From RGZA01 sp041917755 (GTDB taxonomy: Bacteria > Pseudomonadota > Alphaproteobacteria > UBA9219 > RGZA01), in the NCBI GenBank assembly GCA_041917755.1, contig JAYRWY010000017.1:204983-268982 (forward strand): DNA of 64,000 nt. The letters run 5' to 3'. A program made the position numbers and the translations under genes. This document shows, in pieces, positions 42,637 to 51,536 of this stretch. The notes beneath the pieces are model-generated. The model saw only the letters and a list, made by a program, of their open reading frames with translations. It was not told the origin of the DNA and ran no database searches. Each line of letters starts with the position of its first letter. Positions within the stretch are counted from its first letter, which is position 1.

Positions 42637-43092
42637 ATGACTGATAGAGTATTGAGAGCGAATGCGCTCACAGATAATAGAGAGCAGTTTTTAACCGATG
42701 CGCCGACCTTCCCTGGCCGCCTGGTGCTTTCAAATGATTTATTGGCTGAATTGAGAAAACAAGGGTTAAACTATTTGCATGTGATTGACCGTGGTGAAGG
42801 CGCTGTAGGGTTGGCTGCCTCACGGAACCGAACAATCGGTAGCAATGACCGGCCAAGCGCTGATCCCACAAGCGAGCAAGTGAGACAAGGATTTGTTGAT
42901 TTGTCCGGATTTCAGCGCAGCGTAGGCATACGCTTGGGCGAAAATGGGTCTGTTTACAAACTGGACGACCTAGCAAGACGGGGACAGGAAATTCCTGGCA
43001 CAGGCACATTTGAACAGCATGGCTTGGACATCACCAACCCACCAGCTCCTTCAGTTCAGCATCAGCAACGCAGGAACGGCCCAAGACCATAA
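42637..43092 (+). CDS. Unknown 151-residue protein after tadC
   Basis: Not recognised. A soluble protein without signal peptide or membrane span, rich in Arg, Gln and Gly. The N-terminal part (FPGRLVLSNDLLAELRKQGL and YLHVIDRGEGAVGLAAS) looks folded; the last 40 residues are Pro/Gln/Arg-rich and probably disordered. The ATG at 42637 has GGTGAG about 10 bases upstream; a GTG at 42625 is possible. It ends exactly where the reverse-strand tadD begins to be read out, the two stops being adjacent. A link with the Tad pilus is from position only. Confidence 0.6.
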   Translation: MTDRVLRANALTDNREQFLTDAPTFPGRLVLSNDLLAELRKQGLNYLHVIDRGEGAVGLAASRNRTIGSNDRPSADPTSEQVRQGFVDLSGFQRSVGIRLGENGSVYKLDDLARRGQEIPGTGTFEQHGLDITNPPAPSVQHQQRRNGPRP

Positions 43093-44196
43093 TTACTGTG
43101 CAGGCTTAGTTTCGGCTGGAGTGGGCAATGGCACTGCTGATTCGGCGGCTGGCGCAGCTGGTGCCGCACTGGGCGCGGTTTCGGTTTTCTCTTCCATCTT
43201 CTCTACCGGTTTTTTCGCGGGTGCCTTCTTGGGTTCCGGCCTCTTTGTTGCGGCAGGCTTATACGAGCTCTCGCTCTTTATGCCCAAAATTTTCTCGCGC
43301 ATTTTGCGATAAGTTGCGATGTTCTTTTCAACGGCACTACGCGGTAAATCCTGCAAAGCCATTTTGCGTGCGTCGTTTTCACGGCCTGCAACGCCATAGG
43401 CTAGCGCAAGATTTTGGCGGTGTTGAACGGTCACGCGCGGGTCATCAACAAGCTTTTCCAAGACGTCGATAGCCTCACTGGTGCGCCCTGCAAGAATATA
43501 AGTAAAGCCAAGATTGTTGCGTGTGGTCAGTCGGTCAGGGTCAACGGACAACGATGTCTGGAAACATTCAACCGCTTTATCAAAATGGTTGGGGATGTCA
43601 TCTGCCCGTGTATAGGCCATACCCATCAGGTTCAGCGTTTCTGGCTCATCACCCTTAATGGCGCGGTATTTATTGAGCTGATCAATGGCTTTATCATAAA
43701 GGCCAAGGGTCATCAGATTCTTGGCAACGCCCATATGCGCCATTTGGTTTTCACCATCAATGCGGATGATTTCGCGGTAAGCCTGCAGGGCTTCTTGGGG
43801 CTTTTCCTGTAACTCTGCTACATGTGCCATGCCTTTTAATGCGGCGATGGATTCCGGGTTCACGCTCAGGGCGCGTTGGTACAGCATATTCGCGCTCACA
43901 AAATCATTTGAACGCAACATTTTTTCTGCAGTTTTTAGTAAGGTAAGCGTTGCTTCATCTTCATCTTCAATTTCTTTTGTAGGTGATGAAGATGGCTGAT
44001 AGAGCTGACGTTCAATTTGTGGCCCAGCAGTTTTGGTTTTTAGGTTTGATTTGGCTGAAGCTGATTGCATGGGTGCTTCAACACTCACGCTGTCCGAACA
44101 TGATATTAACGGCGCACCCAGCAACGCCGCACCAACAAGAACCTTCAATGATATCAACGATATTTTCATCGGAATAGAAGGAGTTTTGTGGGTCAT
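43093..44196 (-). CDS. tadD: TadD-like TPR lipoprotein
   Basis: A 367-residue lipoprotein with lipobox LISC (Cys 33) and at least five TPR units between residues 70 and 280 (for example NDFVSANMLYQRALSVNPES and YDKAIDQLNKYRAIKGDEPE). A Lys/Pro/Ala-rich tail follows (about 300-367). TadD is a TPR lipoprotein needed for secretin assembly in Tad systems. Unlike the rest of the locus it lies on the reverse strand and converges with the unknown gene after tadC. The ATG at 44196 is used; an internal ATG at 44169 keeps the lipobox. Confidence 0.85.
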   Translation of the reverse strand: MTHKTPSIPMKISLISLKVLVGAALLGAPLISCSDSVSVEAPMQSASAKSNLKTKTAGPQIERQLYQPSSSPTKEIEDEDEATLTLLKTAEKMLRSNDFVSANMLYQRALSVNPESIAALKGMAHVAELQEKPQEALQAYREIIRIDGENQMAHMGVAKNLMTLGLYDKAIDQLNKYRAIKGDEPETLNLMGMAYTRADDIPNHFDKAVECFQTSLSVDPDRLTTRNNLGFTYILAGRTSEAIDVLEKLVDDPRVTVQHRQNLALAYGVAGRENDARKMALQDLPRSAVEKNIATYRKMREKILGIKSESSYKPAATKRPEPKKAPAKKPVEKMEEKTETAPSAAPAAPAAESAVPLPTPAETKPAQ

Positions 44197-44300
44197 GGAA
44201 TGCCTATAATGAAGTTAAAAGTTTATCGAACCTTAACCCAATTTTATTGGTAATGAAATATGCTGAAAGCTCGTTCCCACTAGAAAATGAATGAAGCAAC

Positions 44301-44771
44301 ATGTCAAATGCACTTCCATTATCGACCTTGATGCTTGAGCTGCCCCAGCTAATGGAGCGCCTCCATCGCCGCTTTTTAGACGTTGTGCGTCTTGAAATGA
44401 CCCGCGTGGGTATTCGTGACATCAACCCGGTACAAATCATGATGCTTGCCACAATTGGCAATCAGGATATGGCCGTACGCGATTTAATCGAGCGCGGTTA
44501 TTACCTGGGTTCCAACGCATCTTACAATATTAAAAATCTGGCTGAAGGTGGCTATTTAGAACGTCTGACAGATGAACATGATCGTCGCTCGGCCCGGGTG
44601 CGTATAACAGCCAAAGGTCAGAAGGTTATCGATCAGCTGAATATTCTTGGCGATAAAATCGGCAAAGATTTATTGCCGAATGAAAAAGACAAGGATGATT
44701 ATCAAATCAGCTTGCGGTTGATGCGCCGTTTTGAGCGCGAATGTTCAACCTTAATCCACGCATCTGAATAA
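44301..44771 (+). CDS. MarR-family transcription regulator
   Basis: A 156-residue winged-helix protein. The DNA-binding part runs from about 45 to 110: DINPVQIMMLATIG, the helix AVRDLIERGYYLGSNASYNI, the wing LTDEHDRRSARVRITAKG. The flanking helices form the MarR dimer interface. The YLGSNASYNIKNL recognition helix resembles alphaproteobacterial regulators of the LdtR group, but this is uncertain. It is divergent from tadD, whose promoter region it shares (about 100 bases), so it may control tadD or itself. Its last 65 bases overlap the 3' end of ccmF on the other strand. Confidence 0.87.
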   Translation: MSNALPLSTLMLELPQLMERLHRRFLDVVRLEMTRVGIRDINPVQIMMLATIGNQDMAVRDLIERGYYLGSNASYNIKNLAEGGYLERLTDEHDRRSARVRITAKGQKVIDQLNILGDKIGKDLLPNEKDKDDYQISLRLMRRFERECSTLIHASE

Positions 44772-46638
44772 GCGCGCATAAGCCACCCAATCCCATTATT
44801 AAGCAGCCAATCCATATCCATGGAATGAGGGGGTGGGTTGTCGCACGCACGGTCCAACCCTTGATAGATTTATCAGGATTTTTTTGGATATCGCCCAACA
44901 CTACATACAAATCCGAAAGCCCGTTGGTGTGGATTGCAACTTCGCTCAGGAGTTTCTCACCCACAGGATAAAAACGGCGTTCCGGATAGAGGGTCGTAAA
45001 TACCCCTTTATCGTCAATCACCAGGAATGTTGCGCGCTCGGCAATATAATTGGGGCCAGTTACTTGCTCCATCTTGTGGAAATTCAAGGTAAGTTGTCCA
45101 ACTTTCATATCCTGCCCCGGACTTAGCAGCTGGATTGCCTCAACCGATGTATGGCTGCTTACCACCATGCCGAGCAGGGCAATTGCAAGGCCGCCATGGG
45201 CCAGGCTCATGGCGATGCTTTGCTTTTTATTTTTTATCCATCCCATAATGGTCGCTGATAAAAGCCAGCCAGCAAAGCCAAGACCAAGATAAAACCGTAA
45301 TCCCTTTTGATCTGTGAATGCCAAGGCGAGTGCCATTAAGGTCAATGCGAACAGGAAGCAGATTTTCAAACTTGGCATCACGCGCTGCATCATATCTTCA
45401 TGCCATGCTACGAAAGGGGCAAAGCCCATCAAAAACACCAAAGGCATCATCAACGGCGTAAAGCTGGCCTCAAAATAAGGTGGTCCTACCGAGATTTGTT
45501 GTTGGGTGGCTAATTCAAGAATAAGTGGATAGAGCGTGCCCAGCAGTACAGTGGCCGCTGCAGTCACCAAAAACACATTATTTAGTACCAGCAGAGATTC
45601 ACGCGATAGCGGTGCAAAATGATGTTCAGCGGTGAATAAATGTGCGCGCGCTGCAAACAGCAATAGCCCAATGCCGGAGCTAACCCCGATGAGTAACAGC
45701 ACAAAAACCCCGCGTTCCGGATCAAGTGCAAAGGCGTGAACTGATGTAATAATCCCTGAGCGGACAAGGAAGGTGCCAATCATTGAAAATGTAAATGTGA
45801 TAAGGGCGAGTAGTACAGTCCATGTTTTTAGTGTGCCGCGTTTTTCAACTACAATAAGAGAATGCAGGAGGGCCGTGCCCGACAACCATGGAATGAACGA
45901 TGCGTTTTCAACTGGATCCCAAAACCACCATCCGCCCCAGCCCAGTTCGTAATAAGCCCACCACGAACCCATCGTGATACCTACAGTCAAAGCGCACCAT
46001 GCCACCATCACAAATGGACGAAGGGTCTGTGCCCATTCGCGATTGACTTGGCCGGTAAGAAGGGCCGCAATAGCAAATGAAAACGCCAATGAAAAGCCAA
46101 CATATCCCAAATAAAGCATGGGCGGATGAAAAGCCAGCGCAGGGTCTTGCAGCAATGGGTTCAGGCCTAGGCCTTCAAATGGGGCAGGCGATAATTCAAT
46201 AAACGGATTAGAGGTAAATACGATAAAAGCAAGAAAGCCGGATACCAACAATCCTTGTGTGGCCAATATGCGCACCACCATCATCGGCGATAAATTTGGC
46301 TTCACCACGGCCAATACGGCGCCAAAGAAACTGGCAACCAAGGTCCATAATATCATTGAGCCTTCGTGGTTACCCCATACGCCAGTGATTTTATACAGCA
46401 AGGGTTTTGCGCTGTGGCTGTTTTGATAAACCGTTAATACTGAAAAATCGGAATTTGCGAATGCATATATAAGTAATAGGAATGCAGCAATAACCCCACA
46501 AAAAGTTACCACGCTGCCAATCCGCGTAACGCGGTTAAGCAAGCCGTCTGGCACTTTGGTGATGAACCCGCATACCGCCGTTGTAAAAGCCAGCAGCATA
46601 GTAATGAACAACAGATCCTGGCCGATGGGTGCAATCAT
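44707..46638 (-). CDS. ccmF: CcmF cytochrome c haem lyase subunit
   Basis: A 643-residue membrane protein with about 14 to 15 spans, the usual length of CcmF. The WWD signature (WGGWWFWDPVENASFIPWL) near residue 230 marks haem-handling proteins of this family. With CcmH it attaches haem to apocytochrome c in the periplasm. Other ccm genes (ccmE, ccmG, ccmH) are not in the window, so the maturation genes are split. The start at 46638 touches the stop of the HAD gene (TAAATG). The 3' end overlaps the convergent MarR gene by 65 bases. Confidence 0.95.
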   Translation of the reverse strand: MIAPIGQDLLFITMLLAFTTAVCGFITKVPDGLLNRVTRIGSVVTFCGVIAAFLLLIYAFANSDFSVLTVYQNSHSAKPLLYKITGVWGNHEGSMILWTLVASFFGAVLAVVKPNLSPMMVVRILATQGLLVSGFLAFIVFTSNPFIELSPAPFEGLGLNPLLQDPALAFHPPMLYLGYVGFSLAFSFAIAALLTGQVNREWAQTLRPFVMVAWCALTVGITMGSWWAYYELGWGGWWFWDPVENASFIPWLSGTALLHSLIVVEKRGTLKTWTVLLALITFTFSMIGTFLVRSGIITSVHAFALDPERGVFVLLLIGVSSGIGLLLFAARAHLFTAEHHFAPLSRESLLVLNNVFLVTAAATVLLGTLYPLILELATQQQISVGPPYFEASFTPLMMPLVFLMGFAPFVAWHEDMMQRVMPSLKICFLFALTLMALALAFTDQKGLRFYLGLGFAGWLLSATIMGWIKNKKQSIAMSLAHGGLAIALLGMVVSSHTSVEAIQLLSPGQDMKVGQLTLNFHKMEQVTGPNYIAERATFLVIDDKGVFTTLYPERRFYPVGEKLLSEVAIHTNGLSDLYVVLGDIQKNPDKSIKGWTVRATTHPLIPWIWIGCLIMGLGGLCALIQMRGLRLNIRAQNGASTAS

Positions 46639-47181
46639 TTATGGGAAACTTGTTTCAACTGGAATGGAAAGAAAGGATTTAAGTTTTTGTGCTTTATCGC
46701 CGCATAAAATAGCACCGCCAGCGTGCTTCCACACTTGTAAATCAGCCACAGAGTCGCCCGCATAAACAAATGGCTGAGCAAGGGTTGTTTCAATAAATTT
46801 GGCTTTGGTTTTTCCTTTAAGATTGATGTGGCCATTACTGCCATGGGCGCTATCGAATAACCCTAGATAAGCTGCTACGCGTTTCACAATGCGTTCATCT
46901 GCCGCACTGACTAATAATAGTTTGCGCCCAGCAGCTTTTTGTTCTCGAAGATAGTCAAGTAACTCGTGGCGATAGGGAAGTGATGGAACATCCAATTCAA
47001 TGGCTTTGGCAAGCCAAGCTTTGGCGGCTGCCCGGCTTAAACACAGCCAGACCAGAAACCATGGTAACAGCCAAGGCTTGCTGAATATCAGTTTTTGAAT
47101 ACCAATACATAAAACATCCGTATGGATGAGCGTATCATCTAAATCCACACATAGTGGAAGCGAAGTCAAAGATTGGCTCAT
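46639..47181 (-). CDS. HAD-family phosphatase-like protein
   Basis: A 180-residue HAD hydrolase with motif I DLDDT (13-17), motif II LLVSAAD near residue 100 and motif III-IV AGDSVADLQVW near 148. The catalytic Asp pair is intact. Membrane-associated stretch LPWFLVWLCLSRAAAKAWLA suggests a cap close to the membrane, as in HAD domains found fused to UbiA-type prenyltransferases; no such fusion is present. The substrate is unknown. It overlaps panB by four bases (ATGA) and touches ccmF, so panB-HAD-ccmF are one operon. Confidence 0.82.
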   Translation of the reverse strand: MSQSLTSLPLCVDLDDTLIHTDVLCIGIQKLIFSKPWLLPWFLVWLCLSRAAAKAWLAKAIELDVPSLPYRHELLDYLREQKAAGRKLLLVSAADERIVKRVAAYLGLFDSAHGSNGHINLKGKTKAKFIETTLAQPFVYAGDSVADLQVWKHAGGAILCGDKAQKLKSFLSIPVETSFP

Positions 47182-48035
47182 TTGGTTTGGATATACAGAT
47201 TTTCTGGGCCAGGGAAGCGCCGCGCTTTCACATCTGCTTCGAGCGATTGCAACGCAAGCTCGGCATCGTGATACAGGTTGGCATAAGGCTTGACGAACTT
47301 TGCTTTTGCGCCAGGGGTAAGCCCTAACACATCTTCGGTAACTAATATCTGTGCATCGCAGGCAGGTGACGCGCCAATACCAATCGTTGGAATTTTTACG
47401 CTTTGGGTAATTTCGCGGCTCACATGCTCCAGTGTGCCTTCAACCACCACGGCAAATGCCCCTGCTTCTTCAACGGCTTTGGCATCTTGTTTTAAAAGCT
47501 CAATCTGGTCTTCGGTTTTGCCTTGTACTTTATATCCGCCCATCACGTGCACTTGTTGCGGGCGCAGGCCAATATGACCTAATACCGGAATGCCGCGTTC
47601 TACCAGAAAGCGAATAGTGTTCGCCATTTCTGCGCCGCCTTCTAATTTGATTGCGCCCGCGCCGGTTTTCTTCATTACGCGCGCGCTGTTTTCAAACGCC
47701 TGCGCAGGGGAGGCTTGATAGGTGCCAAATGGCATATCCACCACGCATAAGGCCCGATCACAAAATTGTGCTACGCAGCGGCCATGGGTCATCATCATTT
47801 CAAGGGTCACGCCCAATGTATTCGGCATGCCGTATAACACCATGCCCAAGCTGTCACCGACTAAAACCAAATCGGCATGCTTATTGGCAATTTGTGCGAT
47901 TGGCGCGGTATAAGCGGTCAGCGCCAGAAATGGTTCAGCACGGTTTTTAGCCGCGCGAATATCCTGCACAGTTAGCTTTTTTACGGGCGGTGGGGTATGG
48001 ATGCTCATGGCCGTATTTTTAGTAGCTTTGGGCAT
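47178..48035 (-). CDS. panB: PanB, ketopantoate hydroxymethyltransferase
   Basis: A 285-residue enzyme of pantothenate synthesis that transfers a hydroxymethyl group from methylene-THF to ketoisovalerate. Clear motifs: ALTAYTAPIAQIANKHADLVLVGDSLGM with the metal-binding Asp, THGRCVAQFC, VVDMPFGTY, KLEGG, GHIGLRPQQVHVMGGYKVQG and IGIGASPACDAQILV. The start at the ATG 48035 is preferred to the TTG at 48044; a third candidate lies at 48008. panC is not adjacent. Length and all main motifs agree with the family. Confidence 0.95.
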   Translation of the reverse strand: MPKATKNTAMSIHTPPPVKKLTVQDIRAAKNRAEPFLALTAYTAPIAQIANKHADLVLVGDSLGMVLYGMPNTLGVTLEMMMTHGRCVAQFCDRALCVVDMPFGTYQASPAQAFENSARVMKKTGAGAIKLEGGAEMANTIRFLVERGIPVLGHIGLRPQQVHVMGGYKVQGKTEDQIELLKQDAKAVEEAGAFAVVVEGTLEHVSREITQSVKIPTIGIGASPACDAQILVTEDVLGLTPGAKAKFVKPYANLYHDAELALQSLEADVKARRFPGPENLYIQTK

Positions 48036-48059
48036 ATGCCGCAAAGATAATTTAAAAAC

Positions 48060-48842
48060 CTAAGCCTTTTGGCCATTTCCAGAGCAACAAGGGCAAGCCG
48101 GGTTTTTGGCGGCTAATATAGTTTTGCTTTGCATGGTGCGGGTATCCAGCATCAAAAGACTGGTCTGGGTGCAGCCTATGCCTGCTAATTCCTTTAATGC
48201 CTCGGCAGCTTGCATTACGCCAAGTATCCCAACCACAGGTCCAAATACCCCCGCTTCGGGACAGCTCGGTACCATGCCTTTGGGCGGCGTTTCCGGGAAG
48301 AGGCAGCGATAACATGCATGTGCATCTCCCAGATACGGCTTGTAGGTCACCAATTGTCCGGCAAATCCCTGTACTGACGCACTGATGAATGGTTTTTTCA
48401 AAACCATGCAAATGTCATTGAGCAAAAATCTTGTTTTAAAATTATCGGTACAATCACATACCACATCGGCCTGTGCCAATAAATTGACCGCATTGGTTTC
48501 ATCCGCGCGTGCACTATGGGTTTGAATATCAATTGCGGAATTCAGTGCATGAAGTCGTCCGCGTGCGGCATCCACTTTCAATGTTCCTACATCGTCTTCG
48601 GTATACAGTACTTGGCGTTGAAGATTGCTTTCTTCAACCTTGTCATTATCAATGAGGATGAGTTGTTTAACGCCAGCGCCAGCCAGATACAAACCCGCCG
48701 CCACGCCAAGCCCGCCCATACCCACCAGAGCCACGCTGCCCGCGCATATCTTTTCTTGCCCGTCAAAACCAAGACCTGGCAAATCAATATGGCGTAAATA
48801 CCGTATGGAATTGAGCTTTGTCATATCTATTGGGCTGGTCAA
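48060..48842 (-). CDS. thiF: ThiF/MoeB-family E1-like adenylyltransferase
   Basis: A 260-residue E1-like enzyme. The nucleotide-binding GMGGLGVAAGLYLAGAGV and the acidic VEESNLQRQVLY lie in the first 70 residues, DCTDNFKTRFLLND follows, and the zinc site is CYRC near 180 plus CPCC near 252. Such enzymes adenylate the C-terminal Gly of ThiS or MoaD. The ThiS gene lies 3 kb away in the same direction, so a role in thiamine thiazole synthesis is likely, but MoeB is not excluded. It has no rhodanese domain. It lies 25 bases upstream of panB. Confidence 0.88.
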   Translation of the reverse strand: MTSPIDMTKLNSIRYLRHIDLPGLGFDGQEKICAGSVALVGMGGLGVAAGLYLAGAGVKQLILIDNDKVEESNLQRQVLYTEDDVGTLKVDAARGRLHALNSAIDIQTHSARADETNAVNLLAQADVVCDCTDNFKTRFLLNDICMVLKKPFISASVQGFAGQLVTYKPYLGDAHACYRCLFPETPPKGMVPSCPEAGVFGPVVGILGVMQAAEALKELAGIGCTQTSLLMLDTRTMQSKTILAAKNPACPCCSGNGQKA

Positions 48843-48855
48843 CCAGGGCCAACGG

Positions 48856-49377
48856 TTAGCCTTGCATGTCGGATGGGCTTAATGAAATCATGCGCTGCGC
48901 TTCCTGCACGATTACATTGCCGGTTGCGCCGCCATCTCCCATGATTTTACGCTGAAAGATGATTTTCAAAATATTCACAAAGCACGAGACGATATTGATG
49001 TCTTTAACGGTTAGTTGCTTTTCAAGCAAAGTCTCACAGAATAAATGCATAAAGCGTGCAAGCGATGAGGCGAGCGAGTAATTGCAGAAACCGGCTTTGG
49101 ATTTAATCGCAAATCCTTTTTCAATCAGAATCTTAAGATTATCGGTTGCAATCGTATTCGGTTTGAGTTCTGCGGCAATCGCTTCGAGCTGAGAAAACTC
49201 AGCCAAAATCTCTCGAACTATTTCTGGTTCGAAATTAGCGACAACTTTTTCTGTTTTTTCAACGGCTGCGGGTGTGATGATGGAGCCAAGCGTTTTGCCG
49301 GGCCCAAGTTTTTTCTTCATGCTCAGATCAGGGGCATGAACTGTTACACCATCATCGTCTGTATGTGCTTCGGACAT
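48856..49377 (-). CDS. Unknown protein paired with CheY-like regulator
   Basis: A 173-residue soluble, largely helical protein without recognised domain. Residues 1-40 are polar; the middle (EIVREILAEFSQLEAIAAEL) and later part (SLARFMHLFCETLLEKQLTV, VNILKIIFQRKIMG) are helical. It lies about 60 bases downstream of the CheY-like gene in the same direction. A partner or output of that regulator is the natural guess, but no phosphatase or histidine-kinase motif is visible. Confidence 0.65.
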   Translation of the reverse strand: MSEAHTDDDGVTVHAPDLSMKKKLGPGKTLGSIITPAAVEKTEKVVANFEPEIVREILAEFSQLEAIAAELKPNTIATDNLKILIEKGFAIKSKAGFCNYSLASSLARFMHLFCETLLEKQLTVKDINIVSCFVNILKIIFQRKIMGDGGATGNVIVQEAQRMISLSPSDMQG

Positions 49378-49437
49378 AACGCCTCGTTTATTATTGTAGA
49401 GTAATAAATATGAACGATTTTTTGTCCATGCAAAGCT

Positions 49438-49935
49438 TTATTTTTTAGTCCGTCTGGCTTTTCTACGATCTGTGCCCTTGGGTGGTACATTTTTGCGGCG
49501 GCGGCATGGGCCGGTATATTTAGGGGAGGCGATGAATTCACGAGGATTATCCACCAATTCGATGATCCGTTTGGTGATTTGCTTCACGGTGAATGGTTTA
49601 ATCAAATAGTCATTTGCGCCGATGTTGCGAGCCTCAATCACCTGATGCACTTCGGCGTTGCCAGTCAGCATGATGATCGGGATGAACGGATTGACGCGGG
49701 TCTTGCCGCTACGAATTTGTTTGATGAATTCAGGACCAGTCATTTCAGGCATGCGCCAATCGCAGAATATGAAATCAACCTGTGTGCCTTCGAGCATTTT
49801 AAGGGCAGATTTCCCGTCGTCGGCCTTATGTGTTTTTCCAAAGCCCAAATTTTTGAGAACATCGGCGACCAGTTTCTGGACGAGCTTATCGTCGTCCACA
49901 ATCATCACACTAAAATCTCTTAACTTATAATCCAT
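49438..49935 (-). CDS. CheY-like response regulator with basic tail
   Basis: A 165-residue single receiver domain. The acidic pocket is D14-D16, the phosphoacceptor is D59 in FCDWRMPEM, T91 and K113 (YLIKPF) complete the active site. After residue 130 a 35-residue tail rich in Arg and Lys (CRRRKNVPP, DRRKARRTKK) replaces an output domain. The ATG at 49935 is used. No kinase is nearby. Single-domain regulators of this kind are common in alphaproteobacterial motility and development networks; the basic tail could bind nucleic acid or a partner. Confidence 0.88.
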   Translation of the reverse strand: MDYKLRDFSVMIVDDDKLVQKLVADVLKNLGFGKTHKADDGKSALKMLEGTQVDFIFCDWRMPEMTGPEFIKQIRSGKTRVNPFIPIIMLTGNAEVHQVIEARNIGANDYLIKPFTVKQITKRIIELVDNPREFIASPKYTGPCRRRKNVPPKGTDRRKARRTKK

Positions 49936-49941
49936 GACCAA

Positions 49942-50073
49942 CAGACTTTGATAACGTAGGTGATTTAACTAATGGCGGGCTGACAAGCTATCCTAACAAA
50001 ATTAAAACAAGTAACGCACTAATAATCATCCCTGTGTGCATAATATTTTTTTACCAAAATAAATGAGCTAAAA
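49942..50073. promoter_or_regulatory. AT-rich gap upstream of CheY-like gene
   Basis: About 130 AT-rich bases between the thi operon terminator and the CheY-like gene. It should carry the leftward promoter for the response regulator; no specific element is clear. Confidence 0.3.
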
Positions 50074-50099
50074 TTCTTAAAAATGCGTAATTTTTACGC
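50074..50099 (-). terminator. Terminator of the thiO-thiS-thiG-thiE operon
   Basis: Read on the reverse strand: stem GCGTAA-AAA-TTACGC (50099 to 50085) followed by ATTTTT. It lies about 40 bases after the thiE stop. Confidence 0.7.
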
Positions 50100-50135
50100 T
50101 TATCAGGGTGATTTGTAACTGTTTCACATCAGAAC

Positions 50136-50750
50136 CTATGTATGACTGCATTGCAAAAGAGCGCGCATGGTTTGCATTGGCGTTTGGCTGCGCATGATAT
50201 TTCCCATCACTGCGATGCCGGCAGCGCCAGATTCAAAGCACGGACTAACTTGGTCCACATTGATACCACCAAGAGCAATTACGGGAATTTTAATCTGCTG
50301 AGATGTATTTTTCAAAGTGCCAAGACCAAGCGCAGGACCATAGCCCGGTTTGCTTTGGGTTATAAAAATGGGGCTAAGGGTAATCAAATCTGCACCTTGT
50401 TTTTCGGCATCTATGGCATCTTCGATGCTGTGGCATGATTTACTAATAAACATGCCGCGACATGCATTGCGAATATCACTGATATTTTGTGCGGCTGATA
50501 AATGCAGGCCATCAGCCTCTACTGCCTTCGCGACATTCACATTGCGGCTAATAAAAAGCTTGGCATCAAATTCAGCGCAATGCTTTTTTATTTCCAGTGC
50601 TTGCTTGGTCAACGTGTTGTCATCTGCGGCAGGGTCGCGCAGCAAAATCCATCGGCATCCTGCTTGTAATGATTGCTGAATAATATCATCCAGTGGCAAT
50701 ACCGCCTGCGTCGCATCGGTGATGAGCATGATGGGCGGTAATGGCAGCAT
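50136..50750 (-). CDS. thiE: ThiE/TenI-family thiamine phosphate synthase-like protein
   Basis: A 204-residue TIM-barrel protein at the end of the thiamine operon. ThiE joins the thiazole and pyrimidine halves to thiamine phosphate. Family features: WILLRDPAADD near 35, GLHLSA near 78, ADLITLSPIFITQSKPGYGPALGL near 135-160 and IPVIALGGINVDQV near 168. The usual QxRxK substrate motif is changed to LLRDP, so either a divergent ThiE or the non-catalytic relative TenI is possible. Its start overlaps the thiG stop as TGATG, so translation is coupled. Confidence 0.82.
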   Translation of the reverse strand: MLPLPPIMLITDATQAVLPLDDIIQQSLQAGCRWILLRDPAADDNTLTKQALEIKKHCAEFDAKLFISRNVNVAKAVEADGLHLSAAQNISDIRNACRGMFISKSCHSIEDAIDAEKQGADLITLSPIFITQSKPGYGPALGLGTLKNTSQQIKIPVIALGGINVDQVSPCFESGAAGIAVMGNIMRSQTPMQTMRALLQCSHT

Positions 50751-51535
50751 CAGTGTTTGCTGCTTTTGGTCGCAAGGCCGCTGATAGGGCTGGATGCCTC
50801 GGCATGGGTTTTCTTTGGTATGCGTCCTGCGCGAAATGCTTCGCGGCCGCCTTCCATCGCTTTGCGCATCGCGCTGGCCATCAATACGGGATTGTTCGAT
50901 TTGGCAATGGCGGTATTGAGCAATATGCCATCGCAGCCATGTTCCATCGCAATGGCCGCATCCGACGCCGTGCCGATGCCTGCATCCAGAATAATAGGCA
51001 ATGAAATGCGCGTGCGGATAATATCAATGTTATAAAGGTTCAAAATCCCTTGACCTGATCCGATGGGTGAGCCCAGCGGCATAACAGCAGCGCAGCCCAC
51101 ATCCACCAGGCGTTGGCAAGCAACCGGATCATCACTGCAATACGGTAAAACCACGAAGCCCTTTTTAACAAGCGTCTCTGCTGCACGGATAAGTTCAACC
51201 GCATCCGGCAATAATGTTTCACGGTCACCAATAATTTCCAATTTCACCCAATTGGTTTGCAATGCCTCACGCGCCAGTTCGGCTGTAAAGACAGCATCCT
51301 CGGCGGTATAACAACCGGCAGTATTGGGTAATAAGGTTAAGCTACGCTGCGTCAATAATTGTTGCACGGATAAATGTTGGCCCTGCAGATTAATGCGGCG
51401 AATGGCAACGGTCACAATTTGTGCGCCGCTGGCCTCAATACTGTCCAGCATCACTTGCTGGTTGGGATACATGCTGCTGCCAATCAGCAGGCGTGATGAA
51501 AATTGTTTATCGGCAATGGTTAGAAAATCACTCAT
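50750..51535 (-). CDS. thiG: ThiG thiazole synthase
   Basis: A 261-residue enzyme that builds the thiazole phosphate ring from deoxyxylulose phosphate, ThiS-thiocarboxylate and dehydroglycine. Clear family stretches are RLLIGSSMYPN, the Schiff-base Lys in WVKLEIIGD, VLPYCSDDPVACQRL, AAVMPLGSPIGSGQG and LDAGIGTASDAAIAMEHGCDGILLNTAIA. It lies between thiS and thiE. The start at 51535 is one base after the thiS stop. Length is normal. Confidence 0.96.
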   Translation of the reverse strand: MSDFLTIADKQFSSRLLIGSSMYPNQQVMLDSIEASGAQIVTVAIRRINLQGQHLSVQQLLTQRSLTLLPNTAGCYTAEDAVFTAELAREALQTNWVKLEIIGDRETLLPDAVELIRAAETLVKKGFVVLPYCSDDPVACQRLVDVGCAAVMPLGSPIGSGQGILNLYNIDIIRTRISLPIILDAGIGTASDAAIAMEHGCDGILLNTAIAKSNNPVLMASAMRKAMEGGREAFRAGRIPKKTHAEASSPISGLATKSSKH

Positions 51536-51536
51536 C

